Below, piece after piece: positions 43,897 through 53,200 of a stretch of DNA of 64,000 nucleotides. The notes beneath the pieces are model-generated. The model saw nothing but the letters and a program-made list of their open reading frames with translations, searched no databases and was not told the origin of the DNA. The DNA comes from Lolium rigidum. Its lineage: Eukaryota > Streptophyta > Magnoliopsida > Poales > Poaceae. The number at the start of each line of letters is the position of its first letter. The stretch's first letter is position 1. The position numbers and the translations under genes were made by a program. Where the stretch lies: positions 179,582,017-179,646,016 of the forward strand of contig NC_061513.1 in assembly GCF_022539505.1 (NCBI RefSeq), in the 5' to 3' direction.

Positions 43897-46640
43897 ATGG
43901 CGGAAGGCACTCCGGTCAAGTACGAGGATCCGCCCGATGAGCTCAAGAAGAAGCATGACGAAATCAAGGCGGTCCTCGAAGCCGAACTCATCGGCTCTTT
44001 CCACCGAACCCGCTCCCATGGCGTCGGTGGAAGGGTTTCACACCCGAAGGCGCACTCGATGGAGTGGATCTGTCCGCCCCGTCGGAAGAACGCACCAGGT
44101 CGCCGCGGCGAGAGATCAACTACATGGTGGCTCATTCGCTGCACCGCCACTCGAGAGCCCGGTGAACACTTTGGAGCGTGTCGCTCGCGCGTGGTCCAGA
44201 AATCATGAGCCACCGGTATTCTCCGTCGGGACCAGCTCGGGGACTTTCAAAGGAGAGATGCCACTCCAGCCCCGGCCGTTCGCATGGGCAGCACCGGAAC
44301 CGCCGAACTCATCGGCATACGTCGTCTACAAGATTGGTGGTGATCCTAGTGACTACCAATTCCTACCCGAGGCACCCAAGGAGATCCCGCACGGATACGC
44401 GTGCGCATACGTACCAGACCGCAACGCCCGGGCACTCTCGAGCCGAGGCTGCAATATCGGGGGCCTCCGGAACGGCAGGAGGAACGTCGGAGCCGATCCC
44501 GAGAAGCAATCGTGGCTAGCTAAGTACGCCACTACGACAAACCTCCAAAGCCCAGCTCCTGCAGTTGGCTTAGAACCGGAAAAGCAAGCATGGCTGGTTA
44601 AGTATGCCACCCCGGCGAATCCTCAGGGTTCGACACCTTCAGCCATCACAGCGGATCAGATTTGTGCAATTCTAAAAGATCAGTTCGGCATGATGCCGAA
44701 AAGGAAGACGTTCGGCTACACCAAGCCATACCCCAACGACTACGAACTGATCCCGCTACCACCCAAATATCAGCTCCCGGACTTCACGAAGTTTAGTGGA
44801 TCAGATGGTTCCAGCTCCATCGAGCATGTGAGCCGGTATTTGGCACAGCTGGGCACGATCTCAGCATCAGACGAGCTGCGCGTGAGGTTCTTCGCACAGT
44901 CCCTCACAGGATCGGCTTTCGGGTGGTACACATCGCTGCCACCGAACTCCATCCGGACTTGGAAGCAGTTGGAAGAGCAGTTCCATGAGCAAGTATCACT
45001 CGAGGCTTCCGATGTTGGTATTGCCGATCTAGCGCAAGTACGACGAGAGCGCGGGGAAACGAGTGTCGAATACGTCCAGCGCTTCGAGACCATTAGGAAC
45101 CGATGCTTTTCGGCTCATATAAGTGAAAAAGAAGCGGTCGAGTTGGCGGTGGTGGGTCTCTCATCATCGATTAAGGACGTGGCCTCCCAAGCGTACTACC
45201 CTTCATTGGCGCACATGGTGCGAGAGCCGTCGCATATGAGCGGCGCCACCCGGATGTTTACCGGGACAAATTCAAGCGCACGGTGACCCCGGTTGAGGCG
45301 GACGAGGATGAAGGTGCTCGCGGGAGATCGAGAGGTAGCAAGTGGCTGAATGGACTCGAGCGACAGTGCCCCGTGACCTGCAAATGGGTGAAGCCACAAG
45401 GCCCTCCAAAAGGGTTCGACTTCGACGTGACCAAAACCGGAGCAGATTTTTGATCTCTTACTCACGGAGAAGCATATAAAGGTACCCGAAGGCCACAAGA
45501 TCCCCACGGTTGAAGAGCTGAACGGAAAGCCATACTGCAAATGGCATAACACGTTCACCCACACCACCAACGACTGCAGGGTGTGGCGGCAGCAGATCCA
45601 AATGGCGATAGAAAACGGACGGTTGATTTTCAACCAATACGCCATGAAGGTCGACACACACCCCTTCCCCGCCGTAAACATGGTGGAGTATACTTACCAT
45701 GGAGGGTGCCAGCCCGATGTCTCGTGCAAAATCAACATGGTATATCTTGGGCACCACTCTGGTAAGGACGGAGATGAGGGCAGCTGCTCTCATAGCAAAG
45801 GTACAGAGGAAGCCGCTCCACGCGATCGGCTCCGCCAAGACGGCAAGCGCTACGTCACAGAGGGAGAGGTGAAAAACATAAGGTATCAACGACCTCTCTC
45901 TGATCACCTCCTCAACAAGTATGTGAGTCAGTATGACCAACGCCGGCGATACGACAGCGATGATGAAGAAGATTGTCTGGCTAGGGACGACAGGAGACGT
46001 CGTCGGCACGATCATGATGAGGAGGAGCACGAGCGCCGTGCCAAGGAAAAGCTGGGGGAGCAAGTCAACAAGGATAGGCACTGGGACTGTCCCTTCTTCG
46101 TACACTCGCTGGGATTCGAGAATGAGCCGATTGCCCACAATCGGCAATTGCCCGTAGTGCAACCGGAAGAAGAAGGAGGCAGCCAACGTGTCCGTATTCA
46201 AGCGCCTAGGGCTTCTCCCGCCACAGAGCAAACGAGCTGAGTCCCCTCGGTTGAAAGATCTCGAAGATTCAGAAGATGAGGGAGAAGAAGAAGACAGGTA
46301 TCACCGGCCAAGGTGGTGCCCTGATGGACTCGGCCGTTCCCGTAAACGCAGGGTTCAACGATTGCGCGGCCCGGAAGAAGCCGAGAGGTTATACTTGCAT
46401 ACATTGAGGAAGGCAAGGCCTGATCCGGCTGCGAAGGTTCGGCGAACCCCGGATGAAGAGGGTCGTCCACGGAAAATGGAGTGGCGCCCCAAGCAAAGGA
46501 AAGCCGATGATGAAACATCGGGCTGGCACAAACATGGTGCTCGTTCTTCCGACAAAGCTTAGCGCTCCACGATTACACGATGCACTCAAGGTGGGCGACA
46601 GCAAGCGCACCAACATGATAAAGTCAGAGATTGGGCTGGT
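43897..46640 (+). pseudogene. gag-like ORF of element C, frameshifted
   Basis: ATG at 43897 opens MAEGTPVKYEDPPDELKKKH. The frame changes near 44025 and again near 44170-44230, after which it stays open to 45286 (GMMPKRKTFGYTKPYPNDYE, LPDFTKFSGSDGSSSIEHVS, FGWYTSLPPNSIRTWKQLEE). That is the TAT-type gag core. Further frames carry KVPEGHKIPTVEEL and a knuckle-like CKWHNTFTHTTNDC (about 45537-45580), then an Arg/Glu-rich charged region (45900-46500). At least five frame changes exist. Downstream of about 46640 no protease follows, where related elements would continue. Confidence 0.85.
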
Positions 46641-47831
46641 TTTATCTACCGGCCTGAACGAGTAGCAAGAGCACGTCAACGAGCAAACGCGGCGAGGCTG
46701 ATCCTTGTGATCGGCCCCAAAAAATTTATGAAGGGACATCACAAAACCTTCACCGAGCAAGCAACGTGGAGGCCGATTCCAGCAATCGGCCAAAATTATC
46801 CTCACCATCCATTTTGCCTGGGTTCAACATGTTATCCAACAGAGCCGATACCATCAATTCTCTTGACAGAATCGGCTCGGGGGCACCTAGTGGATAAAAC
46901 ACGAGGATATGCAGTGGAAGCGTCTCATCCTTTGGTGATGGGTATTGAAGTATGGGGGCCGATGCACAAGTCGGCCGTAAAAAATTCTGAAAATTCAAAA
47001 AATTTTAAGCACAGCCGATGCAGCAGACATCGACTTAAGGATATAAAAGCCGATGCATGGCCATCGACTCAAGAGCAATAATTGTTACGGTCAGAGGGTC
47101 AATGGAGCAGGAAGTGGACCACAAAGAGAGACTATGATGGGAGTACTCCTCAATGGAGTGGTTCAATGGTTCAATGGCTCGGATCTTCTCTCCAAGAACA
47201 ATGCTGAGAGCAGCAGGGACGTGCAAATCAGGGTAAGGAAGGAGCTGATCTGACCTGCAAGGCGCAAGAAGTAGATTGAAGAAGCTCGGGGGGCAGCTCA
47301 CCCCGAAGGTTCTCTGCTTTGGGGCTACGTCATGATTTGAGGCTAATATCGGCACATGTGGCTGATTCGCCTTGATTAAGGCTCGGGGGGCAGCCGATTT
47401 GGTTGGAATCGGCTAGCCCTACGACACAACTGGTCTGGAGAGTGGTGTTCTGTTACGGAATCATCAGTTTGAGCATCCAAGACAGTTCCAGGGCTCTTTT
47501 AAAGACGCCTGCTCAAGATCAAGTTGCCAGCCTACTAAGATCGGCTGTGCCATCGTCACCGGCAGAGCTGGCTAGCTTGGACGGATGGCTAAATTGGCCT
47601 GTCTCGCAGATTATCGTGAAACTGATGCGTTGCCATCAGTCATGAAGCATGGATTAGGCCAACAGTCGGCAAACTCAGCATGAAAGAAATCGGTGAAATC
47701 AAGTTAAGGGAAATTCTTCATTAGTATTGGGATTTCTTACAATGGAGAGCCGATTGCTCAAGGAAGGAAGAACAAAAGAAGGGTCTATTGACCAACCTAC
47801 TACTGCTAGGCCTATAGTAGTAGATCCTAAT
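46641..47831. other. Non-coding region rich in GCCGAT/ATCGGC
   Basis: No coding signal. The hexamer ATCGGC or its complement GCCGAT occurs more than ten times between about 46700 and 47770, for example near 46792, 46843, 46871, 46960, 47010, 47049, 47394 and 47748. Confidence 0.7.
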
Positions 47832-48281
47832 CTACGGGCCATCACTGCCCTCATCATCATCCTCAGAACTCTCATCGGCACTGCTGCCGATGGGCTCCTC
47901 GTCGCTACTCCCGTAGCCCTCTACGGGAGCTTCGTCCCCATCTTCATCGTCGCTGCTGTCGTCGTCCCACCACATGCGGAGGCGTTTCGCCGGTGGGTAG
48001 CCCTCGAGGGAGTCATCGTCGTCGTCGTCGTCCTCGTCCTCTTCTTCAGAGGTGGGACAACCGTCCCAGGGGAACCGGTCGTCCTCGCTTTCTGACTCCA
48101 GTTCCCCGTCGGCGAGAAACTGAAGATCTTCATCCCCGCTGGTCAAGGACTTGTCGTCCTCAGACCAAATGGAGGAGGCGTGGCTCTCCTCGTCCCATTC
48201 TTCTGGGGCACGGATTTCCGGCGGCGTCTCGCGGGAGGAGTCGGACCCATAGGAAAGCTCGGAGGAGGAGGAAGACGACAT
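47832..48281 (-). CDS. Intact antisense ORF: acidic Ser/Asp/Glu-rich protein, 149 aa
   Basis: ATG at 48281 to TAG at 47832, reading against element C. The product starts MSSSSSSELSYGSDSS, is extremely acidic (blocks such as EEEDEDDDDDDD) and has one short basic patch, PPAKRLRMWW, that could act as a nuclear signal. The start has a near-ideal plant/eukaryote context, GCCACCATG. A TATA-like TTTATTTAA lies about 70 bp upstream. TAT-lineage Gypsy elements are known to carry extra ORFs, including antisense ones, between pol and the 3' LTR, and this position matches. No known domain was recognised. Its intactness contrasts with the broken gag on the other strand. A low-complexity acidic frame can stay open by chance more easily than others, so expression is unproven. 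Confidence 0.7.
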   Translation of the reverse strand: MSSSSSSELSYGSDSSRETPPEIRAPEEWDEESHASSIWSEDDKSLTSGDEDLQFLADGELESESEDDRFPWDGCPTSEEEDEDDDDDDDSLEGYPPAKRLRMWWDDDSSDDEDGDEAPVEGYGSSDEEPIGSSADESSEDDDEGSDGP

Positions 48282-48347
48282 GGTGGCACAGAGGGTTTTT
48301 GGTGCTAATGCGAGGAGGACGAAGGAGACGCAAGCTGTTTAGAACGG

Positions 48348-48356
48348 TTAAATAAA
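48348..48356 (-). promoter_or_regulatory. Candidate promoter of antisense ORF
   Basis: TTTATTTAA on minus, 67-75 bp upstream of the ATG at 48281. Confidence 0.4.
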
Positions 48357-48542
48357 GGGGATATGAGAGAGATTCAATGCCACAGCTAGCTTCGAGGAGA
48401 TGTTGCCCAACAAGAGAGTTTTGCGGCCGCGTGGAGAAGTGGAAGGGGCAGGGCATCATGATGAGGATTCTGCGGCGCTTCGCTCCGCCACGACATGACC
48501 CGACGAAAGAAGAGCATAATGATTTTGGAAATGTCATTTCCA

Positions 48543-48558
48543 AAACCAGGGGGGCATG
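48543..48558 (+). other. Polypurine tract of element C
   Basis: aaaccaggggggcatg directly precedes the LTR start at 48559; the G-run is the likely primer. Confidence 0.7.
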
Positions 48559-49724
48559 TGTTATCACCAGAATTTGACCGAGTCAGAGGTGGGCCGCGAT
48601 CAAGATGGACTTGAAGATATATATATAGAAGAAATACGTGAATCGGCCTTTTATACCAAGTTGGGCTTTTTTGCCCCATGTATCTGTAACATATTAGATC
48701 GCATCTTAGTTTAGAGGTTAGAATCTTACTCGTGCACGGTTTGGTGCACGCCCACATTAGAAAGTCCCCTGGACTATAAATATGTATCTAGGGTTTATGG
48801 AATAAACAACCAACGTTCAACACAAACAAATCTCGGCGCATCGCCAACTCCTTCGTCTCGAGGGTTTCTCCGGTAAGCACCATGCTGCCTAGATCGCATC
48901 TTGCGATCTAGGCAGCACAAGCCTGCCCACGTTGTTCATGCGTTGCTCGTATCGAAGCCTTTTTGATGGCGAGCAACGTAGTTATCTTAGATGTGTTAGG
49001 GTTAGCATTGTTCTTCGAATTACATGCTTTCGTTATGCAACCCTTGCACATCTAGCCGCCCTTACACCTATCTTAGGTGTAGGGGCGGCACCCCGCTTGA
49101 TCATCGTTTAGTAGATCTGATCCGTTACGATTGCTCCTTGTTTCATCAAGGATTAGTTTAACATCCGCAATAGTTAGGCCTTACAAAGAGTTGGAGGATC
49201 CAGCGGCGTGTAGGGTGGCGTTTGCTAGCCCTAGAAAGGATGTTCCGGGGATCAACCTCGTGTTGGTTTTTAGGCCCTGTCTAGGATCGGCTTACGGTCA
49301 CCGTGCGCGAGCGCGAGGCCCAATCGTGAGTAGGATGATCCGATTATGCGGTGAAAACCCTAAATCGTCGTAGATCTAATTAGCTTTATCTCGATCAAGC
49401 AGGACCACCATATATTCGGACACCTCGTCCGAATCATGGGTGGATCGGCTCTTTGAGCCGATTCACGGGACAACCTGAGAGCCGATCGAGGCTCGTATTT
49501 AATGTTTACGTGTATGCCATGCAGGAAACTAAGCGAGGCATCATCCACACCTTCCTGACCAGGTATAGGTCAGGTGGCACGCCCTTGCGATTGGCATCGG
49601 CGCGTGCGACCAGGAGGCTTTGCGGGTCGTCGCTCTGAGGGACTCGGGGCCAGCCGCAGCCCTAGTTGTTCCCGGCTCTACCGTGTTGACCGTCTCCGCC
49701 CGCCGTGGGGTTTCGACGTCAACA
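48559..49724 (+). repeat. 3' LTR of element C
   Basis: Same length as 42670-43835 with about 15 differences, mostly C/T or G/A changes and a few 1-bp indels. Ends GTCAACA, then ac and the gap. Confidence 0.94.
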
Positions 49725-49726
49725 AC

Positions 49727-49826
49727 NNNNNNNNNNNNNNNNNNNNNNNNNNNNNNNNNNNNNNNNNNNNNNNNNNNNNNNNNNNNNNNNNNNNNNNNNN
49801 NNNNNNNNNNNNNNNNNNNNNNNNNN
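49727..49826. other. Assembly gap 2 (100 N)
   Basis: Exactly 100 N. The remainders of element B, Harbinger and MULE should follow element C but are absent, so the real gap is many kilobases or the join is wrong. Confidence 0.99.
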
Positions 49827-50499
49827 TATACATATTGATGAGGACATCCCTACCGAACTACTACCTCCGTCATTGCAAGATGAAGACAATGTTGCTGCGA
49901 AGCTCAAGTCCGATGAAGTTAGGATTGGATCCATTACAAGGGCTCGTGCGAACCTACTTAAGCAACATGTGAATTTGCTCCTAAACGATACTTTGATTGA
50001 TGAGAACTTTATACTACCTAAGTCATTTCACTTATGTATGATCATGTATGAGGAGAGAGCAAGCATCGCACGAGGAGGAGAGGAGCAGCTGGACATGGTG
50101 TTGGACGTGAAGACATTCAACGGATGCGCGAGGGAGGAGAGGGACGCATGCGCAAAACAAGATGAAGTCAAAAACAGTTCTCATTCGGTTTGGATAGATA
50201 GAAGTGATGATTTTGAAACGGACGTTTCTTCATACGAACTCCGAATCAAGCAAATGAGCACTCGTTGGAAAGATAATTTCAAAGGCTTTCCAATAAGTAT
50301 GCCACCGGCACTGCCGGCCATGCAAGGGCAGCACTGCCGGCCAGAGCACCCCGGCACTGCCAGCCACCCCGGCACTGCTGGCCTGCACACCCCGGCACTG
50401 CCGACCTTGTCCGTTTTTGACCCAGTTTTGGCCGAACTTGTTTCAGGTCGGTTTGTATCGAACTATTTCGACCTCTGGTCGTCCTGGACGCCTATGTAA
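49827..50499 (+). pseudogene. C-terminal Gypsy polyprotein fragment inside LTR of D
   Basis: An open frame enters from the gap and ends at 50499. It contains GSITRARANLLKQHVNLLL (about 49926-49983), the TRARA motif found near the C-terminus of many plant Gypsy polyproteins. It continues through a charged region into Pro/Ala/Gly-rich repeats. No catalytic domain is included. Confidence 0.6.
50304..50403. repeat. Degenerate tandem repeat ccccggcactgcc
   Basis: Five or six variants of ccggcactgccggcc in 100 bp, within the open frame. Confidence 0.85.
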
Positions 50500-50873
50500 G
50501 CCCCAGGGATGCCCCCGAATTATGTTTTAGACCACGTTTAAGATAAACCCTAGTTCATAGTTGTTTGCTATGCAAAACTATTGATACCCCACTCTCCAAT
50601 TTGTTTCGATCTGGAGTTTTATGTTACTGAAGGTTTGTGTGATCTGCTGTTCCATTGGGGATTAGAAGATTGCAATTTGCCGCTTCGTGGTCGGCGGCTA
50701 CGTGCGCAAGTGTGTGCTTGTAGGGTTGAGAGCTGTTGCATTGGCGACAGGAATCAATCGAGAGACTTCGTCGGCGTCATACAAGTTATCATCTACTTAT
50801 CATCGTATTCATCAGCTGTGTTCATCACCATCCACCTCGCTTACTGAGAAGATCGGGCAACCCCTTATCATCT

Positions 50874-50883
50874 TGGTATCAGA
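50874..50883 (+). other. Primer binding site of element D
   Basis: TGGTATCAGA, 3 bases after the LTR end; initiator tRNA-Met type. Confidence 0.65.
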
Positions 50884-51480
50884 TTTCAGCGTTTCCTCGG
50901 TAAGACATCCACAATCCACCCCATAGTTGAGTTGTGAGTGTTTCCTATACAGAAAGAGCCAAAAATATTAGGGTTTGTAGTTTGCCATAACCTTAGATTG
51001 CATCAATTTCAAGTTTTAGTTGTTGTTCGTGTTTAGTTTTTGATCCAATCTAGTGTCTGTCGTGGCATAGTTTTTGGTCGTTTTTTCTGCCGTGACAAAA
51101 TTTCTGCTGTGAGTCCTGCCGTGGTTCTGCCGTGGCACGATTTTCTGCCAGTTTCTCTGCCACGACACAGTTTTCTGTCGTAGGTCGGTTTTCATACTTT
51201 TTAGTGCTCCGAGTCCACATAGCATACAGTTTGCTTTATATCTGAAGCATAGACACAACCTTTCGTTATACATGACTAGGAACTTGCCCACAAGAGACTA
51301 GTTTTACCGCTCGACAGGCTCCTCATTAAGTTTGTGGTGCTTTGCAATTTCTGTTGGCCGTGTTACAAAGGGTAGAGTAAAAAAAAAGAAATTAGAAAAG
51401 AAGCAAAAAGAGAGCTACATAGCTGCGTGTGTGATAAAAAAAATTAAAAAAAGTGAAGAGAAAAAAGAAGAAGTGCTAGT
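50884..51480 (+). other. Leader of element D, cut by Copia array
   Basis: No coding. Degenerate ctgccgtgg/ttttctgcc repeats at about 51055-51180 and a purine-rich stretch at 51380-51475. The body of D should resume right of the window. Confidence 0.55.
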
Positions 51481-53188
51481 TGATGGGATTCGTAGCATGG
51501 AAAACAAAAAATTTCCTACCGCGAGAACGCAATCCAAGCCAAGATGCAATCTAGAAGATGGTAGCAACGAGGAGATGAACGAGACTAACCCTTGAAGATT
51601 TCCAAAGCCTACGAGATTAGATCTCGTTGTTGCAGAAGATGATCACTTGCCGCTTTCAAAAGCGCGTAGAAGATCTTGACGGTGCCACAATCGGGTAGCA
51701 CCTCCGTACTCGGTCACACGTACGGTGTTGATGAAGACGACGTCTTTCTCCCCGTTCCAGCGAGCAGCGGAAGTAGTAGATCCTCCTCGGAATCCCGACA
51801 GCACGACGGCGTGGTGGCGGTGGTGGTGGAGAACTCCGGCAGGGCTTCGCCTAAGCGTATGCGGGAGAGGTGGTGGAGGAGGAGAGGCTAGGGTTTGGGG
51901 AGAGGGGGGTGGTGCGGCCAACTCATGGCTTAAGGGGTGGCCGGCCCCCTCCCCTTGGCTCTCATTATATAGGTGGAAGCCCCAAGAGTTGTAGTCCAAG
52001 TCTTCGAATAAGACCCCAACACCAAAACCTACCTTTGGTGGGAAACCTACTCAAGATGGGAGTCCCACTCAAGGTGGGATTCCCACCTTTCCTTGAGGGA
52101 GGGTGGCCGGCCACCTCAGGTGGAGCCCACCTGGGACTCCTCCCTTAGGGTTTCCGGACTTTTCTAGAACCTTCTAGAACCTGCCATAAATGCACCGGAT
52201 CATTTCCAAACTTGGAATATGACTTCCTATATATGAATCTTATTCTCCGGACCATTCCGGACCTCCTCGTGATGTCCTGGATCCTATCCGAGACTCCGAA
52301 CAAAACTTCGAACTCCATTCCAGATTCCATATCTACTAATACGACATCAAACCTTAAGTGTGTCACCCTACGGTTCGCGAACTATGTAGACATGGTTGAG
52401 ACATCTCTCCGACCAATAACCAATAGCGGGATATGGAGATCCATAATGGCTCCCACATATTCAACGATGACTTTAGTGATCGAATGAACCATTCACATAC
52501 GATACCGATTCCCTTTGTCACGCGATATTTTACTTGTCCGAGGTTTGATCATCGGTATCTCTATACCTTGTTCAACCTCGTCTCCGACAAGTACTCTTTA
52601 CTCGTACCGTGGTATGTGGTCTCTTATGAACCATTCATATGCTTGCAAGCTAATTAGACGACATTCCACCGAGAGGGCCCGAGTATATCTATCCGTCATC
52701 GGGATGGACAAATCCCACTGTTGATCCATATGCCTCAACTCATACTTTCCGAATACTTAATCCCACCTTTATAACCACCCATTTACGCAGTGGCGTTTGA
52801 TGTAATCAAAGTACCTTTCCGGTATAAGTGATTTACATGATCTCATGGTCGAAAGGACTAGGTAACTATGTATCGAAAGCTTATAGCAAATAACTTAATG
52901 ACGTGATCTTATGCTACGCTTAATTGGGTGTGTCCATTACATCATTCACATAATGACATAACCTTGTTATTAATAACATCCAATGTTCATGATCATGAAA
53001 CTATGATCATCTATTAATCAACAAGCTAGTTATACAAGAGGCTTACTAGGGACTCATTGTTGTTTACATAACACACATGTATCAATGTTTCGGTTAATAC
53101 AATTATAGCATGGTATATAAACATTTATCATAAACACAAAGATATATAATAACCACTTTATTATTGCCTCTTGGGCATATCTCCAACA
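51481..53188 (-). repeat. LTR 1 of Copia array (1708 bp)
   Basis: On plus it starts tgatgggattcgtagc and ends atctccaaca. It acts as the 3' LTR of the first unit. TATA-like TATATAAT on minus at 51964-51971. Confidence 0.95.
51964..51971 (-). promoter_or_regulatory. TATA box in Copia LTR 1
   Basis: TATATAAT on minus (plus attatata). The same site in LTR 2 is 58671-58678. Confidence 0.6.
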
Positions 53189-53200
53189 GTCTCCCACTTG
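53189..53200 (-). other. Polypurine tract of Copia unit 1
   Basis: CAAGTGGGAGAC on minus, adjacent to the LTR. A second copy is at 59889-59900. Confidence 0.9.

Larger units (their letters stand above)
42670..49724 (+). mobile_element. Non-autonomous TAT-like Gypsy element C with antisense ORF
   Basis: LTRs 42670-43835 and 48559-49724 (both 1166 bp) start TGTTATCACCAG and end GTCAACA. PBS and gag follow the first. A PPT precedes the second. There is no protease, RT, RNase H or integrase in the 4.7-kb internal region. The target was the RT gene of element B: acagc precedes the left LTR and ac follows the right LTR immediately before gap 2, consistent with a 5-bp acagc duplication. The LTRs differ at roughly 15 positions by eye, which suggests a fairly young insertion. 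Confidence 0.92.
49827..50870 (+). repeat. LTR of Gypsy element D (left end in gap), including pol 3' end
   Basis: The right end ...CCTTATCA (50870) is followed by a tRNA-Met type PBS at 50874, so this is a 5' LTR. Its beginning lies in gap 2. The first part is coding-like (next entry). The segment after 50500 is non-coding leader. An LTR overlapping the end of pol is known from CRM-type chromoviruses; assignment here is inference. Confidence 0.65.

Noticed and set aside
50304..50403. CRISPR-like repeat array
   Set aside because: Units are short, contiguous and degenerate without unique spacers, in a plant LTR.
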